DNA of 64,000 nt, taken from contig CM038222.1 in assembly GCA_021442155.1 (NCBI GenBank), positions 19,974,923 to 20,038,922 of the forward strand, written 5' to 3'. Source of the stretch: Cymbidium sinense. Lineage: Eukaryota; Streptophyta; Magnoliopsida; Asparagales; Orchidaceae. Both the position numbers and the translations under genes were made by a program. Below are positions 33,491 through 45,003 of this stretch, piece after piece (the first letter of the stretch is position 1; every line of letters begins with the position of its first letter). The notes under the pieces are model-generated. The model saw only the letters and a program-made list of their open reading frames with translations, was not told the origin of the DNA and did not search any database.

Positions 33491-36400
33491 TATTATTTAG
33501 GGTTAGGGTTTAGGGTATTTCTCTTGAAGAAATTTTCTTTAGCTACCATAACTAAGTTAGGATTAGGTCATTCTTTAGATCTACTAATGATGACTTCTTT
33601 ATTCAATGTTTGTGGTTTAGGGTTTAGGGTTTAGGGTTTAGGGTTAGGGTTTAGGGTTTATGTTTTAGGGTTTAGGGTTTAGGGTTTGGAGTTTAGGGTT
33701 TAGGGTTTATGGTTTAGGGTTGAAGGTTTTAGGGTTTAGGGTTTACAATTTTAAATTTTAGGGTTTAGGGTTTAAGGATTAGGATATAGGGTTTAGGGCT
33801 TTTTTTTCTTTCAAATTAAGTAAACCGGTAAGCTTAGGTTTATTTAGTTTAGTTTATATTTATTTTAGCTAATTATTTTTAATTTAGGTTTATTTTTATT
33901 TAGTTTAGTTTATTTATTTTAGGTTTATTTATTTTAGTTTAGGTTTTTTATTTTATTTTACTTTTTAGATTTAGGTTTAGGTTTAGGTTTATTTTTTAGT
34001 CGAGTTTTATTTTTAGTATATTATTTAGGTTTAGTTTTAATCTTTTAAATTTTTAGGTTTAGGTTTAGGTTTTATTTTTTTTATTTTTTTAGGTTTTGGT
34101 TTTAGGTTTTAATTTTAGGTTTATTTTTAGGTTTCATGTTTTAGTTTAGGTTTTGATTTATTTTTAGTATATTTTATTTTATTTAGTTTAGTTTTAGGTT
34201 TAGTTTATTTTTGGTTTAGGTTTAGGTTTTATTTCTTTTAGTTTAGTTTATTTTAGCATAGGATTAGGTTTATTTTATTTTAATTATTTTATTTTTTCTT
34301 TTAGGTTTAGGTTTTTTTAGATTAGGGATTAGGTTTTTTTTTAGGTTTATGTTTTAGGTTTAGGTTTTCATTTAATTTTTATTTTATTTTATTTTAAGTT
34401 TTTTTTTTATTTTACATTTAGTTTTATTTTATTTAGGTTTAACCATTTTAACTTTAGTTTAAGTTTATTTTATTTTAGCTTATTTTTTTTATTTTTTTAT
34501 TTTATTTTAGGTTTATTTAGGTATTAGTTATTTTATTTTATTTTGTTTATTTTATTTTATTTAGGTTTAGGTTTATTTATTTCTATTAGGTTTTATTTAG
34601 TTTAAGATTAGGTTTATAGGTTTTAGGGATTATGGATTAGGTTTAGGGGTTTGGTTTAGTGTTTAGCTTTAGGGTTTAGGGTTTGAGGTTTAGGATTTAG
34701 GGTTAGCTTAGGGTTTAGGGTTAGTTTAGGTTTAGGGTTTTTATGGTTTAGGGTTAGTGTTAGGGTTTAGGGTATAGGGTATAGGGTTTAAGGTTTAAGG
34801 TTGTAGGGTAAGGTTGTAGGTTTAGGGTTAATTTTAGGGTTTAGGGTTTAGGGTTTCGGGTTTAGGATTTTGGGTTTATGGTTTAGGATTTTTTTTTAAA
34901 ATTAAGTAAACCGAAAGTTTATATTTATTTAGTTTAATTATTATTATTATTTTTTATTTTTTTTAGTTTAGTTTATTTATTTTAGGTTTATTTATTTTAG
35001 ATTAGGTTTTTTTGGTTTATTTTTTAGGTTTAGGTTTAGGTTTATGCTTATTTTTTCGTTTAGTTTGATTTTTATTTTATTTTTTATGTTTAGGTTTTAT
35101 TTTTTATTTTTTAGTTCAAGTTTAGGTTTTTATTTTATTTTTTTAGGCTTAGGTTTTAGGTTTTTATTTTAGGTTTATTTTTATGTTTTATTTTTTAAGT
35201 TAAGATTAAATTTATTTTTAGTTTAGTTTATATTATTTAGTTTAGGGTTAGGTTTAGTTTATTTTAGGTTTAGGTTTAGGTTTTATTTCTTATAGTTTAG
35301 TTTATTTTATTTTAAGTTTAGGTTTATTTTATTTTGGTTATTTTACTTTTATGTTTTTTAGTTTATGGTTTAGCTTTTTTTTATTTTTAAGTTTTATTTT
35401 AAGGTTTAGGTTTTTATCTATTTTTTATTTTATTTTATTTTAGGGTTATCTTATTTTTATTTAACATTTAGTTTTATTTTATTAGGTTTTATTTTTTCTT
35501 TTAGTTTAGGTTTTATTTATTTTATTTTACTTTAATTTTTATTTTTTTATTTTATTTTACTTTTAGATTTAGGTTTATTTAGGTTTAGGTTTAGGTTTAG
35601 GTTATAGTATAGGTTTTTATTATTTTATTTTGTTTTAATTTATTTAGGTTTAGATTTTTTATTTATTTATTTTTTATGTTTTATTTATTTTAGGATTAGG
35701 TTTTTAAATTTTTAGGGTTTGGTGTTTAGGGTTTAGGGTTTCGGGTTGTAAGTTTTAGGGCTTAAGGTTTAGAGTTTAGGGTTTAGGGTTTATAGTTTAG
35801 GGTTTAAGGTTGTAGGTTTATGGTTCAGGGTTTAGGGTTTAGGGTTAGGATTTTTATTTATATTTTTTATCATTTTTTTAATTAAGTAAACTCATAGGTT
35901 TATGTTTATTTAGTTTATTTTTTATATTTTATATTTATTTTAGTTTATTTTATTTTTTTATTTTATTTAACTTTACTTTTTATTTTTAATTAGTTTAGCT
36001 TATTAATTTTAGGTTTATTTTTTTTAGTTTAGGTTTTTTATTTTAGTATATTTTTTTCAATTTAGGTTTAGGTTTAGGTTTACTTTTTAGTCTAGTTTTG
36101 TTTTTATTTCATTTTTTAGGTTTAGGTTTTATTTTTTATTTTTAGGTTTATGTTTAGGTTTTTAATTTATTTGTTTAGGATTAGGTCAAGGTTTTTTTTT
36201 TGGTTTTCTTTATGTTTTATTTTTTAGTTTAGGTTTAGGTTTATTTTTAATTTATTTTATTTTATTTAGGGTTTAGGTCTAGGTTTAGGTTTATTTTATT
36301 TTAGGCTTAGATTTAGGTATTATTTATTTTAGTTTAGCTTATTTTACTTCTATATTATGTTTAGCTTTTTTTATTATTAATTTTTAGGTTTTATTTTTAA

Positions 36401-38486
36401 GTTTATTTTTTAGGTTTTAGTTTTTGTTTATTTTTTATTTTATTTTATGTTTACTTTTTTTTTGTAGGTTTAGTTTTTATTATATTTAGGTTTCTTATTT
36501 TTTTAGTTTAGTTTAGGTATTTATTTATTTTATTTTAGTTTAGTTTTTATTTATTTTATTTTATTTTCTTTTGAGGTTTAGTTTAGGTTTTATGTTATTT
36601 TATTTTGTTATAGGTTTTATTTATTTATTTTACTTTTAAGTTTTATTTAGTTTAGGTTTAGGTTTTTAGTTTAAGGTTTAGGGTTTAGGGTTTAGGGTTA
36701 GTTGAGGGTTTATGGTTTAGGGTTTAGGGTTTGGGGTTTAGGGTTTAGGGTTAAGGGTTTAGGGTTTAAGGTTTAGGTTTTAGGTTTTTATTTTAGGTTT
36801 ATTTTTATGTTTTATTTTTAAGTTAGGATTATGTTTAATTTATTTTATTTTTTTTAGTTTAGGGTTAGGCTTAGTTTCTTTTAGGTTTAGGTTTAGGTTT
36901 TATTTCTTATAGCTTAGTTTATTTTATTTTAAGTTTAGGTTTATTTTATTTTGGTTATTTTAATTTTAGGTTTTTTTTAGTTTATAGTTTAGGTTTTATT
37001 TTTATTTATTTTTAGGTTTTGGTTTTAATTAATTTATTTATTTATTTTATTTTAGGCTTATTTTATGTTTAGTTAACATTTAGTTTTTATTATATTCAGA
37101 TTTTTTATTTTATGTTTATTTTATTTTGTTCTTTTAGTTTAGGTTTTATTTATTTTATTTTAGTTTAGTTTTGATTTTTTTTATTTTATTTTATGTTGAG
37201 ATTTAGGTTTAGGTTTAGGTTTTGGTTTTGGTTTTAGTTTAAGTTTTTATTATTTTATTTTATTTTAATTTATTTAGGTTTAGATTTTTTATTTATTTTA
37301 TTTTTAGGATTTATTTATTTTAGGTTTAGGTTTTTATATTTTTAATGTTTGGCGTTTAGGGTTTAGGGTTTGAGTTGGGTTTAGGTTTATGGTTTAGGGT
37401 TTAAGGTTGTAGGTTTATGGTTCAGGGTTTAGGGTTTAGGGTTAGGGTTTTTATTTATATTTTTTATCTTTTTTTTAAAATTAAGTAAACTCATAGGTTT
37501 GATGTTTATTTACTTTATTTTTTATATTTTTTATTTATTTTAGTTTATTTTATTTTTTATTTTTATTTAACTTTACTTTTTATTTTTATTTAGTTCAGCT
37601 TATTAATTTTAGGTTTATTTATTTTAGATTAGGTTTTTTATTTTAGTATATTTTTTGATTTAGGTTTAGGTTTAGGTTTATTTTTTAGTTTAGTTTTATT
37701 TTTATTTCATTTTTTGGGTTTAGGTTTTATTTTTTATTTTTAGGTTTTTTTTAGGTATTTAATTTATTTGTTTACAATTAGGTCAAGGTTTTTTTTTTTT
37801 TTTTTTAAGTTTTATTTTTTAGCTTAGGTTTAGGTTTATTTTTAGTTTATTTTATTTTATTTAGGTTTTAGGTTTACATTTAGGTTTATTTTATTTTAGG
37901 TTTAGGTTTAGGTATTATTTATTTTAGTTTAGCTTATTTTACTGCTATTTTAGGTTTAGGTATTTTTTTATTATTTATTTTTAACTTTTATTTTTAAGTT
38001 TGTTTTTTAGGTTTTAGTTTTTTTGTTTTATTATTTTATTTTATGTTTAATTTTTTTATTGTAGGTTTAGTTTTTATTATATTTAGGTTTCTTATTTTTT
38101 AGTTTAGTTTAGGTTTTTATTTATTTTAGTTTAGTTTTCATTTTTTTATTTTCTTTTTAGGTTTAGGTTTAGGTTTTATTTTATTTTATTTTATTTTTCT
38201 ATAGGTTTAGGTTTTAAGTTTAGGTTTAGGTTTTTAGTTTAGGGTTTAGGGTTAGTTGAGGGTTTAGGGTTTAGGGTTTAGGAGTTGGGGTTTAGGGTTT
38301 AGGGTTTAAGGTTAAGGGTTTAAGGTTTAAGGTTTAGGTTTTAGGGTTTACAGTTTAGGGTTTATGGTTTTAGGGTTTAGAGTTTAAGATTTTTAGAGTT
38401 TAGGGTTTTTAGGGTTTATGATTTAGGGTTTAGGTTTTTGGTCTAGGGTTCAGGTTTTAGTTTAGGGTTTAGGGATTTTGGTTTCT
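33491..38486 (+). repeat. Telomere-like satellite, array 3, segment a
   Basis: It opens with a TTTAGGG block (33495-33800) after the AT-rich satellite. Hooks lie at 33814 (AATTAAGTAAACCGGTAAG), 34900, 35880 and 37479, so spacing is about 1.1, 1.0 and 1.6 kb. The last interval contains an extra TTTAGGG block (36660-36780) and part of a second T-rich unit without a hook. Further TTTAGGG-variant blocks are at 34630-34880, 35710-35860, 37340-37455 and 38230-38480. Orientation is the same as in array 1. Confidence 0.92.
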
Positions 38487-38858
38487 TTTTAGAAAAAATT
38501 CAATATTTTTCTTTTTTTCAAACACACTTAGTTTTCGACACTATGGATTTGAGATGGCATCATATGGTAACTAGATAGAATTCTCTCTACTATAAAGACA
38601 TAGTTCCATGCGGTGATGGTCATTCTTGATTTCACCACCCGACTCTCAGTAGTAGGATCCACCATCATATCCCAATCTCTCCCTCATCACAGTTGTACCA
38701 CTTTGTCTTCCCATCTTCCATCTCCTTCCACAACCTCCATATCCGCCGACACCTCGGTTCCCCATCACCACTTTGATAACCTCCGCCTTGCCTTCATCTC
38801 CACCATGAACTAGGCGAGCTTGGTTGATGGTGATGTTCTCCATCAAGGTTTGCCCATT
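38487..38858 (-). pseudogene. GRP last exon and 3' UTR module, copy 1, decayed
   Basis: Minus-strand translation from 38858 gives MENITINQARLVHGGDEG, GNRGVGGYGG and LGYDGGSYY. This is recognisably the end of the RRM and the Gly-rich tail of a plant glycine-rich RNA-binding protein (consensus NLDGRNITVNQAQ). Frameshifts break the rest and the C-terminal GSDGNWRN is lost. The coding part begins at AATGGGCAAACC directly after TAG, as in the other copies. The 3' UTR side (38487-38600) is shortened. Satellite borders both sides. Confidence 0.8.
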
Positions 38859-41800
38859 CTAGGTTTAAGTCTAGGTTTTAGGGTGTATGTTTTTTTAAAT
38901 TTATTTAGTTAGTTTAGGTTTAGGGTTTAGGTTTAGGGTTAGGGTTTAAGGTTTAGGGTTTAGGTTTAGGGTTTAGGTTACTTTAGGTTAAGGTTTAGGT
39001 TTAGCTTTAGCATTTAGAGCTTTTTAATATTTAGGTTAGGTTTGGGTTTATTTAGGTTTAGTGTTTAGGGTTTAGGACTTTGAGGGTTTAGGCTTCAAGG
39101 TTTAGGGTTTTTATGGTTTAGGGTTTTAGGTTAGGGTTAGAGTTTAAGATTTAAGGTTTAGGGTTTAGGGTTTAGGGTTTAGGGTTTAGTGTTAGTTTAG
39201 GGTTTAGGGTTTAGGATTTAAGGTTTAGGGTTTAGGGTTTAGGGTTTAGGGTTATGGTTTAGTATTTAGGGTTTAGGGTTTAGTGTTAGTTTAAGGTTTT
39301 AGGGTTTGGGTTTAGGGTTTATGGTTTAAGGTTTCTTTTTTTCAAGTAAACCAATAGGTTTAGGTTTATTTAGTTTAATTTTTATTCATTTTAATTTATT
39401 TTATTTTTATATTTATTTAAGTTTCTTTTTTATTTATTTAATTTATTTATTTTAGTTTTATTTATTTTAGCTTAAGTTTTTTATTTTATTTTAATTTTTA
39501 GGTTTAGGTTTAAGTTTATGCTTATTTTTTAGTTTAATTTTATTTTTATCTTATTTTTTAGGTTTAGGTTTATTCTTTATTTTTGGTTTCAGTTTAGGTT
39601 TTTAATTTATTTATTTATGTTTAGGATTTAGGTTTTTATTTTAGGTTTATTTTTAGGTTTTATTTTTTAGTTTAGGTTTAGGTTTATTTTAGTTTATTTT
39701 ATTTTATTTAGTTTGGGATTAGGTTTAGGTTTAGTTTATTTTCGGTTTAGGTCAAGGTTTTATTTATTTTAGATTAATTTATTTTAGTTTAGGATTAAGT
39801 TTATTTTCTTTTGTTTATTTTATTTTGTATTTATTATTAGGTTTTTCTTTTAGGTTTATTTTTTAGTATTAGGTTTTTGTTTATTTTTTTTATTTTAGGT
39901 TTTTTAATTTTTATTTTATGTTTAGTTTTTTTTAGGATTTAATTCTTAAGTTTATTTTATTTTTTAGTTTTATTTTAGGTTTCATTTATTTTATTTTAGT
40001 TAAGTTTAAGTTTAAATTTAGTTTATTTAAATTAATTTAATTAATTATTAGTTTTATTTAGTTTAGTTTTAGCTTTTTATATTTTTAGGGGTTAGGGTTT
40101 AGGGTTTAGGGTTTAGGTTTTAGGGTTTACGATTTTAGGGTTTAGGGTTTAGGGTTAGGATTTACGATTTAGGGTTTAGGGTTTAGTGCTTATGCTTTAA
40201 GGTTTAGGGTTTTTAGGGTTTAGGGGTTAAGGTTTAGGATTTATAGTTTAGGGTTTCATGTTAATTTTTAAAAAAATTAAGTAAACCAATAAGTTTAGGT
40301 TTATTTTATTTATTTAGGTTTATTTTTAAATTTTATTTAGTTTTCTTTATTTATTTTTGGTTTATTTATTTCAGTTTAGGTTTTTTATTTTAGTTTATTT
40401 TTTAAGTTTAGGTTTAGGTTTATGCTTATTTTTTAGTTTGGTTTTACTTATATTTTATTTTTTAAGTTTAGGTTTTATTTTTTATTTTTAGGTTTAGGTA
40501 TATGTGTTTATTTTATTTTTTTGGTTTATGTTTTATGGTTTTATTTTAGGTTTATTTTTAGGGTTTATTTCTTAGTTTAGGTTTAAGTTTATTTTTTTTT
40601 ATTTTATTTTAGTTAGTTAGGTTTAGTGTATTTTATAGGTTTAGGTTTAGGTTATTTTATGTTTTTTTAATGTTTAGGGATTAGGTTTTTATTAGTTTTT
40701 ATATTATTTTTTTTTAAGTTTATTTTATTTTTATTTTACATCTAGTTTTCATTTTTTTAGGTTTTTTATTTTTAGTTTTTTTTTATTTTGAAGTTTAGTT
40801 TAGGTTTTTATTTATTTTTCTTTAGTTTAGTTTTTTTTCTTTATTTTATTTTATTTTTACATTTAGGTTTAGGTTTAGGTTTTAGTTTTGGATTTTATTT
40901 TATTATATATTTATTTTATTTAAGTTTAGGTTATTTTATTTATATTATTTTCAGGTTTTATTTAATTTAGGATTAGGTTGTTAGGTTTTTAAGGTTTAGG
41001 GTTTAAGGTTTAGAGTGTAGGGTTTGGGGTTTAGGGTTTAGGGTTTAGTATTGTAGGATTTAGGGTTTAGGGTTTATAGTTTAAGGTTTAAAGTTTAGGG
41101 TTTAGTGTTTAGGGTTTAGGTTTTAGGGTTTAGGGTTTTAAGGTTTAGGGTTTAAGGTTTTGGGTTGTAGGTTTAAGGTTTAGGGTTTAGGGTTTAGGAT
41201 TAGTTTTAGGGTTTAGGGTTCAGGGTTAGGGTGTTTTTTAATTTATTTTTTTAAATTTAGTAAACTCATAGGTTTAGGTATATTTAGTTTATTCTTTATT
41301 TATTTTAGTTTATTTTCTTTTTTATTTTTATTTTGACTTATTTTGGTTTTTATTTAGTTTAGTTTATTTATTTTAGGTTTATTTATTTTAGTTTAGGTTT
41401 ATATTTTAGTTTATTTTTCAGATTTAAGTTTAAGTTTATGTTTATTTTTTAGTTTAGTTTAATTTTTAATTTATTTTTTAGGTTTAGGTTTTGCTTTTTA
41501 TTTTTAGGTTTAGGTTTAGGATTTTATTTTATTATATTTTAGGTTTAGGCTTAGGTTTTTTTTATTTTGGTTTAGTTTATTTAATTGTAGGTTTAGGTTT
41601 AGGTTTAGACTATTTTTGGTTTAGGTTTACATTTTTTTATTTTAGTTTAGTTTATTTAAGTTTAGGTATAGGCTTATTTTATTATTTATTTAGATGTTTT
41701 AGTTTAGGTTTATTTTATTTTTTAGTTTATTTATTTTTTATTTTATTTTTTTATTTTAGTTTTTATTTTATTTATTTTTTTAATTTAGTTTAGATTTTTG

Positions 41801-42205
41801 TTTATTTTATTTTTGTTTAGTTTTTAATTTTATTATTATTTTTTTAGGTTTAGGTTTAGGTTTTTATTTTATTTTATTTTTTATTTCATTTTAGTTTTGA
41901 TTTATTTATTTATTTTATTTTTAGGTTTTGTTTAGTTTAGGTTTAGGTTTTTAACTTTTCAGGGTTTAGGGTTTAGGGTTACTTGAAGGTTTAGGGTTTA
42001 GGGTTTATGGTTTGGGGTTTAGGATTTATGGTTTAGGGTTTAGGGTTTAGGGTTTAAGGTTTAGGTTTTAGGGTTTTAAGTTTAAGGATTAGGGTTTTAG
42101 GGTTTAGGTTTAGGATTTAGGGTATAGGGTTTAAGATTTTTAAGGTTTAGGGTTTATGTTGTAGATCTAGGGTTTATGTTTTAGTTTAGGGTTAAGGGTT
42201 TTTGT
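38859..42205 (+). repeat. Telomere-like satellite, array 3, segment b
   Basis: A long TTTAGGG-variant block (38900-39330), then hooks at 39343, 40276 and 41263 (spacing about 0.95 kb). Further TTTAGGG blocks are at 40085-40255, 40985-41235 and 41950-42190. The T-rich parts follow the same internal order as elsewhere. An open frame at 41491-41793 encodes only Phe/Leu/Tyr/Gly and is a composition effect. Confidence 0.92.
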
Positions 42206-42617
42206 TTTTTTTAATAGAGAACAAATTCAGATTCAACATTTCTTCTTTTTGATTTCATCAACCAAGTAACACATGTTTTCTAAGACACAAGCAATGACAT
42301 AAATAAAAAAAATGAAACCAAAAATATAAATAACAAAACCTCTATAAAAGATTGCATAAAATTTGTCGAATTTATTCTTTAGTTTCTCAGTTCTCAAAAC
42401 CATCTCGCCCTCTCAAGTAGGGGATCGTCATCATCCTCGATCTCTCTCGGTACTACCATGGTTGTAACCTCCTCTCCTCCAACATCCATAACAATGCTCC
42501 ACCTCCACCTCCATATCCACCGGCCTGATCCCCAACCACCAATGCGATAGCTTTATTCCTTTTCATCACGATATAGGCTAAGCCAGTTAATGTGATGTTC
42601 ACATCAAGGTTCACATT
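42206..42617 (-). pseudogene. GRP last exon and 3' UTR module, copy 2, decayed
   Basis: From 42617 the minus strand reads AATGTGAACCTTGATGTGAA (NVNLDVNIT), then a frame-shifted region with GGYGGGGG. The equivalent of the C-terminus is present as GGTTTTGAGAACTGA near 42383-42398. The 3' UTR is well kept and ends at TTCTCTATT plus a short A run (T8 on plus near 42204-42212). The boundary AAG/AATG is the same as in the other copies. Non-functional. Confidence 0.82.
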
Positions 42618-44724
42618 CTTAATGTGTAAGTTTATTATTAAGGTTTATGTTTATTTTTTTAATTGATTTAGTTACTTTAGGATTATGTTTAGGGTTTGGA
42701 GTTTAGGGTTAGGGTTTAGGGTTTAGGGTTTTGGGTTTAGGGTTTTGGGTTTATGGTTTTAGGGTTTATGATTTTTGGGTTTAGGGTTTAGGATTTAGGG
42801 TTTGGGTTTAAGGTTTAGGATTTTAGGGTTTAGGGTTTTAGGTTTTAGGATTTAGGGTTAGGGTTTAGGGTTTAGGGTTTATTGTTAAACTTAGTATGAT
42901 ATAGTTGTTTAGGTTTAGGCTTTAAACTTTAGGGTTTAAAACTTTTAGGTTTAGTGTTTAGTTTCATTTATTTAGGTTTAGAATTAAGGTTATGGTTAGG
43001 GTTTAGGGCTTAAGGTTTAGGGTTTAGCGTTTTGGGTTTAGGTTTTAGGGTTTAGGGTTTTTTAGGTTTTAGGATTTAGGGTTTAGTGTTTAGGGTTTGT
43101 TTTAGGGTTTAGGGTTTACGATTTTCTTTCTTTGGGTTTTTTTTTTTAAATTAAGTAAACCGGTAGGTTTAGGTTTATTTAGTTTATTTTTAATTTATTT
43201 TAGTTTATTTTACTTTTATTTTTATTTAGGTTTATTTTTTTTTTTTATTTAGTTTAGTTTATTTACTATAGGTCTATTTATTTAAGTTTAGGTTTTTTTT
43301 TATTTTAGTTTATGTTTAAGATTTAGGTTTAGGATTATGCTTATTTTTTACTTTAGTTTTATTTATATTTTATTTATTAGGTTTAGGTTTTATTTTTTAT
43401 TTTTAGGTTTAGGTTTAGGCTTTTATTTTATTTTTTTTAGGTTTTGGTTTTAGGTTTTTATTTTAGGTTTATTTTTAGGTTTTACTTTTTAGTTTAGGTT
43501 TAGGTTTATTTTTAGTTTATTTTATTTTATTTAGTTTAGGGTTTAGGTTTAGTTTATTTTTGGTTTTGGTTTATTTTAGGTTTATGTTTTTTTTCTAGTT
43601 TAGGGTTTAGGTTTTATTTTTTATTTATTTTTATGTTTATATTTTAGGTTTAGATTTTTTTATGTTTTTATTTAATTTATTTTATTTAACATTTTATTTT
43701 TTTTATTTATGGCTTTTATTTATAGGTTTATTTTATTATTTAGTTTAGTTTAGGTTTATATTTATTTTATTTTTGTTTAGTTTTTATTATTTTATTTTAT
43801 TTTATTTTTATGTTTAGAATTAGGTTTAGGTTTAGGTTTATGTTCAGGTTTAGGTTTTAGTTTATGTTTTTATTTTATTTTATTTTTTTATTTTATTGAG
43901 GTTTAGGTTTTTATTTATTTATTTTATTTTTAGGTTTTATTTTGTTTAGGTTTAGGTTTTTTAGGGTTTAGGGTTCAGGGTTTGTGGTTTAGGGTTTAAT
44001 GTTTAGGGTTGTAGGTTTTAGGTTTTATGGTTTAGCGTTTAGGGTTCAGGGTTTAGTGGTTTAACGTTTAGGGTTTAGGGTTAAGGTTTTATTATTTTAT
44101 TATTATGTATTTTCTTTCAATTTAAGTAAACTCCTAAGTTTAGGTTTATTTAGTTTAATTTTTATTTATTTTAGTTTATTTTATTTTTTATTTTTATTTA
44201 GGTTTATTTTTATTCTTATTTAGTTTAGTTTATTTCTTTTTTATATATTTTAGTTATGGTTTTAATTTTAGTTTATTTTTTAGGTTTAAGTTTAGGTTTA
44301 GGTTTATTTTTTAGTTTAGTTTTATTTTTATTTTATTTTTTAGGTTTAGGTTTTATTTTTTATTTTTAGGTTTTGGTTTATGTTTTTATTTTATTTTTTA
44401 GGTTTAGGTTTTATGTTTTTATCTTTGGATTATTTTTAGGTTTTATTTTTTAGTTTACGTTTAGGTTTATTTTTAGTTTATTTTATTTTACTTAGGTTTA
44501 GGTTTAGGTTTAGTATATTTTAAGTTTAGATTTAGGTTTTATTTATTTTAGTTTAGTTTATTTTAGTTTTGGTTTAGGTTAAATTTATTTTTATTTTAGG
44601 TTTAGGCTTTTTTTTAGTTTAGGGTTTAGGTTTAATTTTTTATTTATTTTTAGGTTTAATTTTTAGGTTTAGGTTTTTATTTAGTTTTTATTTTATTTTT
44701 ATTTTAGGTTTAGCTTTAATTTTA
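42618..44724 (+). repeat. Telomere-like satellite, array 3, segment c
   Basis: TTTAGGG-variant block at 42670-43130, hooks at 43149 (AATTAAGTAAACCGGTAGG, closest to consensus) and 44119, and another TTTAGGG block at 43965-44090. The second T-rich unit is interrupted at about 44724 by a LINE fragment. Confidence 0.92.
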
Positions 44725-45003
44725 TTTATGTAAAACTTGTCAAATTAATCATGACATGAATCCTTCAAAATATTATGTTAATGTTAGGGCATCCCAATAG
44801 CAATATGGCTTGATAAAAATGAGCAAGTGATCTTTTATCGATCTTAGAGTGTCGTGTTAAATAAGCAAGGGTTCCCACATTATGGTTGAATGCGAGCAAA
44901 GAAGTTAGTCCATGAAACTAGAATTAGGATAAGAACTTGGAATATAGGTACTCTTACAGGTAAATTATGGTTCATTAAACTAAAATTATTTTATTTGTTC
45001 AAG
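44725..45003 (+). mobile_element. Fragment of RTE-like LINE (5' region and start of endonuclease)
   Basis: About 280 bases of ordinary composition inside the T-rich satellite. At 44905-44964 the translation is LVHETRIRIRTWNIGTLTGK. The RIRTWNIGTLTGK part is the conserved start of the endonuclease of plant RTE-type non-LTR elements (N in TWN is catalytic). The frame stops shortly after. The preceding 180 bases have no recognisable domain and are probably 5' sequence of the element. The rest of EN and all of RT are missing. Confidence 0.65.

Noticed and set aside
40788..41793. Plus-strand Phe/Leu/Tyr-rich open frames (also 50112-50306 and 58937-59179)
   Set aside because: They are translations of TTTATTTTAGG-type satellite. 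Stops are rare in that frame by composition, and no start or domain supports a gene.
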